DNA of 64,000 nucleotides from Dactylis glomerata (Eukaryota; Streptophyta; Magnoliopsida; Poales; Poaceae). Every line of letters begins with the position of its first letter. Position 1 is the first letter of the stretch. The DNA lies in NCBI GenBank assembly GCA_007115705.1, contig QXEO01001023.1, positions 2,145,267 through 2,209,266 on the forward strand, given 5' to 3'. Below the pieces are notes generated by a model. The model was not told where the DNA came from. It ran no database searches and saw only the letters and a list, made by a program, of their open reading frames with translations. This document shows, piece by piece, positions 24,793 through 35,844 of this stretch. The position numbers and the translations under genes were made by a program.

Positions 24793-25866
24793 GGCCCCCT
24801 TCTTCCTCCTTGGGCTGGGCTTGCTTCCTTCTCTCTCTCCTCCATTGTTGACCTTGAAGCTTTGCTCTATCTCTCAATCCCTCCAATGATTCTTGCATCT
24901 TCTTGAGGGAAAAGAGAGAGGAGATCTAGATCTATCTTTCCACCAATCAAAATCTCCTCTAAGTGAGGGGAACCTATTGGATCTAGATCTTGGAGTTCTT
25001 TGTGGATTTCCTTTGTTCTTCCTCCCATATTCCTCCATAGCATTTGTTGCTTTGGTAGAATTTGGGAGAGAAGAATTTGAGCACTTTGTGTGCTCTTGCC
25101 ATTGCATTTGGTGCATCGGTTTGAGTTCTCCTCGGAGATTCGGGTAAGTGGAAGTTGTGAGCTTATTACTCTTGGGTTCTTGGAACCCTAGACGGCTTAG
25201 TGGCCTTTGTGGCATATTCTTGGGGCCTCCAATTAAGTTGTGGAGATTCCCCAACCTTTGTGGTACCTTTGTGGCGATTCTTGGGAGCCTCCAATTAAGT
25301 TGTGGAGATTGCCCCAAGCTTGTACAGGTTCGGTGACCGCCCTCAAGTGTTCCATAGTGGATCGTGGCATCTTGCTTTGTGCGAGAGCGCGAGGAGAATA
25401 AGGTGAGCCTTTGTGGCGTTTGGTGTGTAGCGTGCCTCCGCATCTTGAGGTGATCCTTTGTGGCATTTGGTGAGCATTGTGCTACCACATCTTAAGGTGA
25501 GGCCTTTGTGGCGTTCGGAGTGCATTAAGCCGCCACACCTCTCCAACGGAGACTAGCTTCCTTTGGAAGTGAACTTCGGGATACATCTTCGTCTCCTTCG
25601 TGCCTCGGTAACTCTTATCCGAGCTCCACTACTTATGCACTTTACATTTGTGATAGCCATCGTGCTTGAAGTTATATATCTTGCTATCACCTTGCTACTT
25701 GTCTTGCTTAGCATAAGTTGTTGGTACACATAGGTGAGCCTAGTTTACTAGGTTTTGTGAGCTTGTCAAATTAAACGTTAGTTTATTTCCGCATTTGTAC
25801 AAGCCTTTCGTAAAAGTTTTAATCGCCTATTCACCCCCCTCTAGGCGACATCTGTGTCCTTTCAAT

Positions 25867-25879
25867 TGGTATCAGAGCT
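25867..25879 (+). other. Primer-binding site, tRNA-Met type
   Basis: TGGTATCAGAGCT begins two bases after the 5' LTR end. Twelve bases match the complement of the initiator tRNA-Met 3' end, the usual primer for Copia elements. Confidence 0.92.
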
Positions 25880-25918
25880 AGGTCTCTCATTTTAGGCTTC
25901 ACCGCCTTGAGAGCAAAG

Positions 25919-27814
25919 ATGTCGGCTAGGGAATTAGTGCACAATGACACTTTTATATTCGATGGCACAAATTATGATACTTGGAGAATTCGCATGCTTA
26001 ATCATTTTCGGGTCATGGACCCAAATATAGAGCGAATTGTAGATATGGGTTTTTCTCCTCATAAGGATCCCACAAATCTATCTTTAGAGGATGAGAAGAA
26101 CTCTTATCTCAATGCTCAAGCTATTAATGTCTTATCCAATGTTGTGAGCATTGTAGTTGTGACATCCATTATGCCTTTTCGGAATGCTCATGAGTTATGG
26201 ACAAAGCTTCAAGAAAAATATGATGTGTCCAAGTTTATTGAGGATGAGTGTATTCCTTCCACTTCCGGCCGTGATGAACTTTCTTCCACTTCACCGATGT
26301 GTGGCAAGACACAAGGTAATGACTTGGTGAGTGGTGATGGAAATTGCAATGTTGATAGTGAGCTTACTTTTGATAATCATTCATCTCGATCTCATTGCAA
26401 TGCTTCATCTTTGGACTTTAACACTTCTAGCACCATAAATGCTTTACATGCTTGTGTTAGTCCTTGCATATCATGTGTAAGTTGCTTAAATAAATCTCAT
26501 GATGATATGCTTGCTCTGTCTAGTGGCCATGATAAAAATGCCTCTATTTTCTCTAGTCTTTGTGTGGCTAACAATGTAGAGGAAACCGGAGATTCTATTG
26601 GCCAAGACAAAGTTTTGATTGGAGCTTCAAGTAATTCATCCTCATCATTATCTCTCGGTTCCCACATATGTCTTATGGCTAGGGATTCAAAGGTAACTCC
26701 TTCTTTGGAACCCACTATATCTAGTGATCATGAAGAAGAGGATGATTATGTTGCCTCTTTAAAAAAGAAGGGAGAAATAGTCTTTCATGCTATTGGTAAG
26801 AACAAAATTGCTTGCTCTAACTTCGTTCATATTTTGGTTGCTGCTATTGAGAGCCAGAAAATTATTGTTGAGCTTCAATCTCATGAAGAAGAGCAAGAAG
26901 AAACTATTGAGAATCTTCATAATCTTGCCAATGATTTTAAAAAGACTCTTTTAAAAGAACAATGCACCAACGAAGCTCTTGAGGAGAATTTTGCTCTAGA
27001 ATTGTCTAGAGTAAAGGAAACCCATGATAGAGCTCTTGAGGTGGCAAATGATTTAAAATTAAAAAATGATAAGCTTGTTTTTGTTAATGCTAAACTTCTT
27101 GAGGATCTTGAGCACATCAAAAATGGCTCTAGGGACATTGAGGGTGTGCTCACCAAACTCACCGAGTCACATGAGCAACTAAAAGCTTCTTATTTAAAAG
27201 AGTGTTCCAAGTTGCCTTCTCCTCTTTTGGTTAATCATGATGCTTGTGCTACTAACTCTACTTCTTGTGAGGCATCTATCTTGAAGGAGAATGTTGAGCT
27301 AAGGGCTCAACTTGAGTTGCTAACTAGCAAGTATGGGATATTGGAAGAAAGTCATGAAAAGCTATCTAGCTCTAATAAGGATCTTCTAGTGTCCCATGCT
27401 CGCCTAAAGTTAGCTTATGAGGATATGTCTACAAAGGTAACATCTTGTGAACCTCATGTGGTCACTAGCACTACTTCCCAAAATGCTATATTGCCATGTG
27501 CTAGTCCTTGTAATTCATCCACTCATACTATTGCTACATCTTGTGATGAATTACTCTCCTTGCCTTGTTGCTCTAACAATATAGCTTCTACTTCCTCTAG
27601 TACTTGTGTTGTAACTAACCATGTAGAGGAAATTAAAGAGCTCGAGGCCCAAGTCACTTTGTTGAAGAAAGACTTGGTAAAAAGTCATGAAGGGGAGTCC
27701 AAACTTGACAAGATGTTGAGTGCACGAAAATCCCCCAATGACAAGAGTAGACTTGGATTTATCTCCAACAATAAGAAGAAGTCCAAACTCTTCAAGAAGA
27801 AGAAGGGCCAATAG
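25919..27814 (+). pseudogene. gag: Gag of the Copia-like element, N-terminal part (split by insertion)
   Basis: The chosen ATG at 25919 is the first in frame after the primer site and precedes FIFDGTNYDTWRIRMLNHF, the conserved start of UBN2/DUF4219-type Gag. Residues 1 to about 105 form this domain. A serine/cysteine-rich, low-complexity region follows (about 110-280). Long coiled-coil segments then appear (about 305-405, 440-505, 565-600), and a lysine-rich stretch ends at TAG 27812-27814. Five bases later the Athila-like element begins. If that element is removed, the frame continues through the TAG into two zinc knuckles at 37270-37540, so the TAG is an in-frame nonsense codon. The gene is thus broken twice. 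Length exceeds that of typical Copia Gag because of the coiled coils. Confidence 0.88.
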
Positions 27815-27819
27815 CAAGT

Positions 27820-29216
27820 TGATACGTCCAAAACGTATCTACTTTCCCGAACACTTTTGCTATTGTTTCTCCTCTAATTTGTGTGTTTTGAATACAACTA
27901 ACACGGACTGACGCTGTTTTCAGCAGAATTGCTCTGGTGTCTCGTTTTGTGCAGAAATTCAACTTCCAGTAAAAATTCGGGAAAAATCACCAAAAATCAT
28001 ATTTCACCAGAAGACCCACGGAGCCAGAATACGAGAGGGGAGGGGGCTCGAGGGGCCGTCACACATGGGCTGCGCGGCCCAGCCCTGGCCGCGCCACCCC
28101 TGTGTGAGGTGGCTCCAGGCCGCCCCTCGACCTCCCCTCTCGCCTACATATACCCCCTGACGACTTAAGATCGGGGGACGGCGTTTTTTTTCCAGATAGA
28201 CTTCCGCTGCGCCGCCGCCATCAGAAACCGCGATTCGGAACCAGAAGACTCCGTTCTGGCACCCTGCCGGGACGGGGATTCGGAGGAGATCTTCATCACC
28301 ATCACCACCGACGCTCCTCCATCGACCATCCATGACTCCCCCATCCATGTGTGAGTAATTCCCCCGCTGTAGGTGAGGGGATGGTAGGGATTGGATGAGA
28401 TTGTTCATGTAATTTGATATGAGATTGATAGGGGATAGTGCCTAGTATCTTTATTTAGTGCCTATGACATTGTTGCAACTTGTTGTGCTTAATGCTTGTC
28501 ACTTTGGGCCCGAGTGCCATGATTTCAGATCTGAACATGTTATTATTTCTATGATGATACTTGTTGTTTATGGTCTTACCTACAAGTTGTATACACATAT
28601 TGTTGTCCGGAACCCGAGGCCCCAAAGTGACAGAAATTGGGATAACCGGAGGGGATGGCTATGATGTGAGGATCACATGTGTTCACCGAGTGCTAATGCT
28701 TTGCTCTGGTACTTTATTAAAAGGAGTACCTTAATTACCAGTAGTTTCCCTTGAGGCCCTGCTGCAACAGGCTGGTAGGACAAAAGATGTCGTGCAAGTT
28801 TCGCCTTGTGAGCACGTATGACTATATACGGAACACATGCCTATGATTGTTTGTACTAGGATGCTTTATCATTATTTATCTGCAATGCCCGTATCTCATT
28901 GATTTCATGAATTATCTTATCCATGCAACGCCCGTTATCCATCCCTATGCCTACAGTATTTGTTCCTACTGTTTACAACCGTTACTTCTACTGCTGCTAT
29001 TTTACTACTGCTGTTACTGTTTTCCTGCTGTCACTGCTATAAAACTATTGCTACTGATAAACCGCTGCGAGTAAGACTGTTTCCAGGTGCAGCTGAATTG
29101 ACAACTCATCTGTTAAGGCTTACATATATTCTTTGGCTCCCCTTGTGTCGAATCAATAAATTTGGGTAATACTTCCCTCAAAGACTGTTGCGATCCCCTA
29201 TACTTGTGGGTCATCA
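27820..29216 (+). repeat. 5' LTR of the Athila-like element
   Basis: This LTR is 1397 bp. It contains a GC-rich hairpin at 28060-28106 with arms around GCGCGGCC/GGCCGCGC. A weak TATA-like CATATA (28147-28152) and a long AT-rich distal part follow. It is nearly identical to 35845-37242. Confidence 0.95.
28060..28106 (+). promoter_or_regulatory. GC-rich hairpin upstream of the LTR TATA-like box
   Basis: CACACATGGG...GCGCGGCC pairs with GGCCGCGCCACCC...TGTGTG around a short CAGCCCT loop. The same structure occurs at 36086-36132 in the 3' LTR and, as a separate copy, inside the element at 32341-32393. Confidence 0.7.
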
Positions 29217-29227
29217 AGACTATTTTC

Positions 29228-29245
29228 TGGCGCCGTTGCCGGGGA
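29228..29245 (+). other. Primer-binding site, tRNA-Asp
   Basis: TGGCGCCGTTGCCGGGGA is complementary over 18 bases to the 3' end of plant tRNA-Asp(GUC). It starts 11 bases after the LTR. Athila-group and related grass Gypsy elements use this primer. Confidence 0.92.
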
Positions 29246-29304
29246 CCATAGCTTTATTTGTAAGTTCACTTGGTATTCCTATTGTTCGCTGCAATCCTTT
29301 CATC

Positions 29305-31305
29305 ATGGGTAAACCTCGTGATGGAAAAGTTCCTATATTGCCATCCACTACAAGAAGAGGTACGACTCTCAACACCTCTGTTGCTCTTGATTCACCATCC
29401 GTTATGAGTAAGTTGCTTACACCACCACACCCACACGTTACTGCTACTACTTCTGCTGAGATTGAAAGTGCCACTGATAATTTAGATGATGCTTCTGCTG
29501 TGCTTGATGAGAGAGGTTCACTAGGTTCCTTTTTAGAGGCTACTATTGCTAGAGCTAAGTTGGGAAACACCACTGTTACACCTGTTAGTTCACCTGAGTC
29601 TAGGGAATGTCCTAGTGATGATTATGATGATGATGCTTATATTGAGCTTAATGATGATTTTATTGCAGAAGCACGTGCTGCTCGTGATGCAGGTAATGTT
29701 AAAGAACTTCTTGCTAGACGTTCTGTTAGATATAATTTGTCTCCTGATCCTAAGTTTGCTGCTTCTCCTATAAATATTAGAGACAAGGATTATGATTTCT
29801 CTTTGGATTTATCTTACATATCTATTGTTGAGAAAACTCCTTTTTGTGGTACTAAAGATGAGAGTGCTATGGAGCACATGAATGAGCTTTCTACTTTGAG
29901 TAATTTGTTTTCTGATGATATTAAGCTCCGCACTTATTTTGTTGCTAAGATTTTTCCTTTCTCGTTGAAAGATGCTGCTAAAACTTGGTTTAATAGCTTG
30001 TCTCCTGGATCTCTTACTAGTCCTATTGCTTTGGTTAATGCTTTCTTTCAGAAATATTTTCCTGCTAGTGCTCAACATGCTGCTGTGCAGAAAATCTTTG
30101 ATTTTGAACAGGGAAAAGAAGAGAAATTACCTGAATCTTGGACAAGGTTTTGTTCTTTAATTAGAGCTTTGCCTAAAGAACCATTGCCTAAAAATGAACT
30201 TCTTGATATATTTTATAATGGACTAACGGATGAATCTAAGTCATATTTGGATAGTTGTGCTGGTTGTATTTTCAGGGAAAGAACTCCGACTGAAGCAGAG
30301 GAGTTAATGGCTAAAATAAGCCGGAATCATGATGATTGGATTTTAGTTGAGCCAGCACCAGCACCCACTCCTGCGCCATCTACAGAGCCTACACCGAAGA
30401 AGAGAGGGATGATTGAATTAAATGATGAAGTTATGAAGGGGGCTAAGAAAGCTCTTAAGAAGAAAGGTATTAAGGCCGAAGATGTGAAGAATTTACCTCC
30501 TATTGAAGAATTATGTAAGCCAATCCCTCACTCATCTACTATTGAGGTACATTCTCTCCAGCGCTTTGATGAAAGAGATATTCCTTACACTAAACCTCCT
30601 GAACAATGCTTAGATGAGTTTGATAATTTTATTGTTAAGCAAGAAAACTTTAATAGAATGGTGCATAATCATCTGTTGGAGAATTCTAGAGTTATTAACA
30701 AGATGCAGGATATTGTGGAGAGAACCGCCAATGATGTGAAGATACTTGCTAAACATTTTCAAATGATTCAAACACAAATTGATCAGCTTACCAAGGTGCA
30801 GCAAGACCTGCTGGTTAATGCTGCAAGAGAGAAGCAAGCATGTGAAATACGCACAAGAAGTGGTGCTGCTACTCAAGATCCATTATATCCTGAAGGACAT
30901 CCTAAGAGGGTTGAGCAAGACTCTCAACGCACTTCAAGTGATGATATTCCTCCCAAGAAGAAGAAGAAGCATAAAACAACTGCAGAATCCTCTGATGCAG
31001 GTAAAGATCCTAACAGTGTTTCTATCTCTGATGCTGAAACAGAACCAGGAAATGATAAAGAAGAAGATAAAGAAGAAGTTGAAGAAGAACCGGAAAAGAG
31101 TGATAAAAATATAAAGTACACCAAAGAAGATTTCATTGCCAACAAGCATGGCAAGGAGAGGGAACCTTGGGTACAGAAGCCAATGCCTTTTCCTAGTAAG
31201 AAACACAAGTCCAAGGAAGAAGAACACTACAACAGGTTTTGTGAATGGATGAGACCTTTATTTTTGCAAATTCCTTTGACTGATGCTATTAGAATGCCTC
31301 CTTAG
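29305..31305 (+). CDS. gag: Gag of the Athila-like element
   Basis: The start is set at ATG 29305 (MGKPRDGKVP), because the open frame further upstream lies in the LTR and primer site. The frame has 666 codons. An acidic, serine-rich N-terminal section precedes a capsid-type Retrotrans_gag domain at about residues 205-345, with KDAAKTWFNSLSPGSLTS, NAFFQKYFP and LPESWTRFCSLIRALP as landmarks. A proline-rich linker follows, then a helical region, then a lysine-rich nuclear-localisation-like KKKKKHK, and an acidic tail. I see no CCHC knuckle. TAG at 31303-31305 interrupts a frame that continues directly into protease at PP-stop-AKYMKDIV, so this is probably a nonsense mutation in a gag-pro polyprotein. 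Confidence 0.88.
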   Translation: MGKPRDGKVPILPSTTRRGTTLNTSVALDSPSVMSKLLTPPHPHVTATTSAEIESATDNLDDASAVLDERGSLGSFLEATIARAKLGNTTVTPVSSPESRECPSDDYDDDAYIELNDDFIAEARAARDAGNVKELLARRSVRYNLSPDPKFAASPINIRDKDYDFSLDLSYISIVEKTPFCGTKDESAMEHMNELSTLSNLFSDDIKLRTYFVAKIFPFSLKDAAKTWFNSLSPGSLTSPIALVNAFFQKYFPASAQHAAVQKIFDFEQGKEEKLPESWTRFCSLIRALPKEPLPKNELLDIFYNGLTDESKSYLDSCAGCIFRERTPTEAEELMAKISRNHDDWILVEPAPAPTPAPSTEPTPKKRGMIELNDEVMKGAKKALKKKGIKAEDVKNLPPIEELCKPIPHSSTIEVHSLQRFDERDIPYTKPPEQCLDEFDNFIVKQENFNRMVHNHLLENSRVINKMQDIVERTANDVKILAKHFQMIQTQIDQLTKVQQDLLVNAAREKQACEIRTRSGAATQDPLYPEGHPKRVEQDSQRTSSDDIPPKKKKKHKTTAESSDAGKDPNSVSISDAETEPGNDKEEDKEEVEEEPEKSDKNIKYTKEDFIANKHGKEREPWVQKPMPFPSKKHKSKEEEHYNRFCEWMRPLFLQIPLTDAIRMPP

Positions 31306-31953
31306 GCAAAGTATATGAAAGATATTGTCACTAACAAAAGGAAAATTCCTAGTGAGGAAATTTCCACTCTACTTGCTAATTATTCTTTTGATGGTAAAGT
31401 TCCAGAGAAGCTTGGAGATCCAGGTATACCAACTATTCCTTGCTCCATTAAAAATAACTATGTTAGAACTGCTTTATGTGATTTGGGAGCTGGAGTTAGT
31501 GTAATGCCTTTTTCTCTTTATAAGAGACTTGATTTAGAAAAATTGGTTTCAACTGATATATCCTTGCAGATGGCTGATAAGTCTACTACTATTCCTATTG
31601 GTATATGTGAGAATGTTCCCGTTCAAGTTGCTAACAGCTGTTTAATATTAACTGATTTTGTTGTGTTGGAAATGCCTGAAGATGATAATATGTCTATTAT
31701 TCTTGGGAGACCTTTTCTAAACACTGCAGGTGCTGTTATTAATTGCAATCAAGGAAAAGTCACTTTTAATGTTAATGACAAAGAATATACAGTTTATTTT
31801 CCCAAGAAGATTGATAGGAGGAATGCTCTAAATTCAATCAAGCATGTTGAGACCATCAAAGTTGGTCAAATTATTTGTTCAGAGCGAAAGCCCAAGGAAG
31901 AATGTCAAATTGTTATGGTTGGGACTATACCTATCAAAGTTGAGGTAACATAA
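31306..31953 (+). pseudogene. pol: Athila-type aspartic protease
   Basis: This is the same frame as gag, separated only by the TAG at 31303-31305. It contains ALCDLGAGVSVMPFSLYKRL with the catalytic Asp at about 31480 and IILGRPFLNTAGAVI, the second conserved block of retropepsin-like proteases. It would cleave the Gag polyprotein during particle maturation. The frame ends at TAA 31951-31953, and no reverse transcriptase follows, so the pol gene is truncated to protease. A read-through product is possible but unproven. Confidence 0.87.
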
Positions 31954-32787
31954 GCATTAAGTGATATGCAAAGTTTTGCCTCATACAAAGTTAGTTTGGT
32001 AACAAGACTTGATCAACCTTGTTAACAAAGTGATTTTATATGAATGAAACTTCGTTTTCACCGCATCTACTCCACCTCACTTGCATTTACTTTCATCAAA
32101 AATTTATTCTTTCAGTTTAGTTGTATGATTGAGAGCATCTCAGAGCTGCTGCATGCTTAGTTTTGATTTGCTTGAAATCTTTTCATCCTCGTTTTTCCTG
32201 AGTTTTATCGATATGCCAATTTCTGAAAAATCCTCAAAAATAAAGTTTCTCTAACAATTTCAGAAAATTCTTTATAAATTTTTATGTCAAAAATGGGGCA
32301 GAGAGACACCTGGGGGGCACCAGGTGGGGCAGCCACGCCACCTCACACACAGGTGGCGCGGCCCAGCCCTGGCCGCGCCACCCATGTGTGAGGGGGCCCC
32401 ACCAGGCCACTCACTCATCTCTTCTTCCCCTGCTCTTTCTCTCTCCCGAAAAACACCGACCCATTTTCTCAAGCTCGAGTTCTTGCTGTTCTTCACCCAA
32501 ATTTTCGATCTCCTTGTTCAGCCCAACATTTTTGCTGAAACTTGGATCATTTGCTCTCCGGTATGTGACTCCTCCACTTGTCCTAGTAGATTTTCTTTTG
32601 GTAAAGTATTTCTTGAGCATTTCAGCACTGTAGGTGACAGTATAAATGAGTATGCATGCTTGTTCTATTGTTTAGAAAGATTATTTTGATGCATGATAGC
32701 TCTCTAGTGACTCACTATAGTAGTTTCCTACATTTGCTTGTCTTTAAATCACTTTTTATGAGCTTGTTGAAAAATTCAGAGAAGGAG
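31954..32787 (+). promoter_or_regulatory. Non-coding spacer with promoter-like GC hairpin module before the 3' ORF
   Basis: No gene is visible. The first 330 bp are AT-rich. At 32306-32325 there is CACCTGG/CCAGGTG. At 32341-32393 there is a strong hairpin with perfect core arms GGTGGCGCGGCC and GGCCGCGCCACC, closely related to the hairpin in both LTRs. A CT-rich segment (CTCTTTCTCTCTCCC) follows, then GGTATGTG near 32561, which could be a splice donor. The arrangement resembles the LTR promoter and could drive the downstream ORF from an internal start. Confidence 0.5.
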
Positions 32788-33920
32788 ATGGCCAACTTCA
32801 CATATGGAGAAGTGTTTGAAAGTGATGCACCAAGGGCATCAAGGCCCTCAAGATCCACTGCCCAATATAGGGTATCCTATAATGAGGATCTCATGTCACC
32901 GAACCCGAAAGGGGATGATGGAGATGCACATCCATCCGCCTTCCCTTGTTTTAACTTCTTGAGTGATGCAGGGATTCTTGATGATTTCTTGCTCCTTATT
33001 AACAGGGTTGGGTTGACAGATTATGTGGCAGATGAAAGAAACCAATATGCTTTGCTTACAAAGACTTTCGTTGAAAGTTTTAAATTTATTAACTCTCATT
33101 ACAACCCTTCTGTTGCATTTAAGATTTATGATAAGTCTATCACCATGTCTTTGGAGAGGTTTTGTTCTATTTTAGGTATTCCCATGTTTGGAACAGCCCA
33201 GAAGATACAAAATCACCCCGCTGATTTATTGGAGCTTAACGAGGAGTGACCAATGATGACGACCGCAACGCACAGCGTGGCAAGATAAGAAATATTCAGC
33301 TCCCAGCTATTAGATATTTTACTTACTATCTTGCAACTAGTGTACTTGGTAGGGAAAACACTAGCAATATCTCCAACTATCATTTAGCTTTTCTAGCTAC
33401 CGCTCTTGATATTGGTAGGAAGTATAACCTTGGTGCTGTTATTGCTCGTCGCCTAGCCACTAGGGGACCTATTTATGGAGGTATTATTGCCGCGCGTATT
33501 GTTGCTGAGCTAGGACTTTCTATTGCTCCTAATGATGTATTGTTGGCTCCACAGAGGCTTGATCTTGCTGCTATGAAACTCCATTACTTTGTTACTGCTA
33601 ACTCCTGTGCAGGGAAATTAGTTTACAGGATGTTATTCATTGATGGAGAGGAAAGGGAAATTCCCTTGCCTCAGCTTAACTTGTTCATCATTCACGTGAA
33701 GCCATGGTCGCGTACGAAGGTGGAGTTGGACGATCAGCTTAGGCTGCTTGGTTTCAACATCCAACACGGCGTGGTGGTCCAGGAGGAAGAGGAGGAGCCG
33801 CCCTATCACTTCACCACGTACCACTCCGGGGCATCCTCAAACTCCTATCAGGACGATGGAGCTTCTTTGTCACACCACGAGGGCGCCACCTCATGGCAGA
33901 GTTGGCCGAGTTGGGATTGA
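32788..33920 (+). pseudogene. 3' ORF of the Athila-like element, frameshifted, unknown function
   Basis: The first part (32788-33249, frame 1) starts at ATG 32788 with MANFTYGEVFESD. It runs through a segment containing ALLTKTFVESFKFI and SLERFCSILGIP, then stops at TGA. The protein continues from about 33246 in frame 3 with LPAIRYFTYYLATSVLGRE, ALDIGRKYNLGAVIARRLA and an acidic, serine/histidine-rich tail ending at 33920. One 1-nt indel near 33240 would explain the switch. The position between protease and 3' LTR is that of the extra ORF of Athila-group elements, which may relate to the Pfam ATHILA ORF-1 family; I could not verify this. I see no signal peptide or clear membrane segment, so an envelope role is not supported by the sequence. 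Without the frameshift it would encode about 375 residues. Confidence 0.75.
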
Positions 33921-35844
33921 TCTCCACTTAGGCCAAAAGCCTAAGCTTGGGGGGAGGTACGCCGACGATTCACTCATCTACATATCATATTCTGTCGGAC
34001 CTTTGTATATTCATGTTTCGCTTTCTTTACTGATCTTGTTCTTGTTTTCATTGCTTTCCAAAACACAAAAAGACCAAAAATATTTCCGTTGTTTCTCTCT
34101 ATTTGGTTCTTTAGTTTTCTACCTTTGGTTTGCTTTGGTTGCTATTTTCGGTTTGCTACTCGAAAACCCCAAAAATATTTGTTGTTCTTCTTTGGTTTTG
34201 TAAAGTTTGTTGCAGAGTTCAGTTTTCCATTACTCTATTGGAGCTTGGTATTCACCTTATATTATTCAAGCCACACAAGTGAAGAGCAATAATGACGACA
34301 TATGACAATCCGAGGGGTGGTAAGAGGCTGGTATGAACTCTGTTTGTTTTCATTTTTGTACATATACTCATCTATGTGGACATGCTTAGTCAGTTCATGT
34401 AAGGTATATGTCATCTAATGGATGCTTTGTAGTTCTTGCTTTCATATGATTAGTTTCAATCTACTATTAGCCTGTAGCATGTCATGTAGACGTTTGCATG
34501 CATTGTTTTATTCATAGTATGGTATGATATTGTGGTATCCACCTCTGAATGCTTCATTTGAATCGACTTGGCACATGCTCAAGCATGCATATGACTGAAC
34601 AAAAAGTCAATTAAGCCTCGATGATCTAAATTGCCTCAGAGTTCTTGTATCATTTTTATGCCTATATTAATTTTGTTTTGTCGCAAGCATGATTATGATA
34701 GTTATTGCTCTCTCGATTGTCGCTTCCCATTCTTTTTCTAGCCTTCACTTGTACTGAGTATGAGCTCTACTCGTGCATCCAATTACCAAAAACCAAGTCT
34801 TCCAAAGAGTCCACTATAAATTCCTATGCATGGTATTTGTAAGCCATTCCAAGTAAATTTTCATGTGCTACCTTTCAAAACTTTCAACTACTTCTCATTT
34901 TGTGCCACTGTTTTTAGCTCATGGGGACGTAGTGGTCGGAATTGCTATCTTCCATATTAAATTAAGTACCCTTCGACTAGGCAGCTTCATCTGCTCGTCA
35001 TTAATTTTGCAAGGGAGCTGGTCAGACCATTATAATCTTAATTCTAAAAGAAAGAAAAAAAGGCACTCCTCCAAAGGATTGTGAAAGTTGGTGGGCACCC
35101 GATGGAATCGGTTAGCCATGGTTTGAGAAAGGAAAAAGGTGGGGAGGAGTGCCAAAGCTTTATAAAAGAGCACCAATGTGCCAATTTTCAAAGAACTCGG
35201 AACCGCTCTCACTTGTTTATTATGGAAGATAGTAAGTCCCCATTGCTAGTCGTTGACATAGAACAACCACCTCTCAAAAGAAACTTTTATCTCTGTTTTA
35301 CAAATGAAAAGCTCTAGCACATGTTAAATCACTGCTTCCCTCTGCGAAGGGCCATTCGTTTACTTTTATGTTGTGTCACCATCTTCTAACTTTAAGCACT
35401 TCTTGAGAGCATGGCTGTTATTCTTAGTATAATGTGCTTGTCCCAGAACACGGTTAATTGTGGTATAACTTTGATGCTTGAATCTTTGATATTTCTACTT
35501 CTAGTCTTCCCTTGGACTTCAGAGGTGCCTCAGCATTTATGTTTTAGTCTACAAATAAAGGCAAGCGGGATACCACTCTTTCATATCATTTATGCTTATT
35601 ACAATCTTGTAGCTTCTCATGCACGTGTTACTTGTTATTAGTGCATTGACACTCTTTCATAGATTGCTTGACTATGAGGTGACATTAGTTGCATATTTCT
35701 TATTATGAATTGCCTGAGTACTTGATCACATGGTTAGTATATATACATCATATGAGCAAATGTGTTCGTGAAAGTTTCTTTTATCGCTCTCAGTTGTTAA
35801 CTGAATTGCTTGAGGACAAGCAAATAGCTAAGCTTGGGGGGAGT
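33921..35844 (+). other. Non-coding 3' region of the Athila-like element with duplicated polypurine tract
   Basis: This 1.9 kb AT-rich stretch has no credible gene. TAAGCTTGGGGGGAG at 33942-33956 is an exact copy of the terminal polypurine tract at 35829-35843. It sits right after the 3' ORF and could be a relic or a second plus-strand priming site. Confidence 0.7.
35829..35844 (+). other. Polypurine tract of the Athila-like element
   Basis: TAAGCTTGGGGGGAGT directly precedes the 3' LTR. Confidence 0.9.

Larger units (their letters stand above)
23456..25864 (+). repeat. 5' LTR of the Copia-like element
   Basis: The LTR is 2409 bp. The distinctive part is 24495-24760, a cluster of CCGGAGACTCCGG palindromes and diverged copies. 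A TATA box lies just beyond, then a pyrimidine-rich start region. Several (T/C)CTTTGTGGCGTTTGG-like short repeats occur near 25200-25520. Confidence 0.95.

Noticed and set aside
24492..24845. Minus-strand 117-codon frame in the Copia-like LTR (also at 42598-42951).
   Set aside because: It consists of the palindromic CCGGAGACTCCGG cluster read in frame and has no protein-like features.
29188..29304. N-terminal extension of the Athila-like Gag.
   Set aside because: It starts in the LTR and reads through the primer-binding site; ATG 29305 is the sensible start.
32656..32787. Possible hydrophobic leader (signal peptide) before the 3' ORF.
   Set aside because: The upstream in-frame residues lie in AT-rich non-coding sequence; the ATG at 32788 begins the recognisable protein, so a secreted envelope-like product is not supported.
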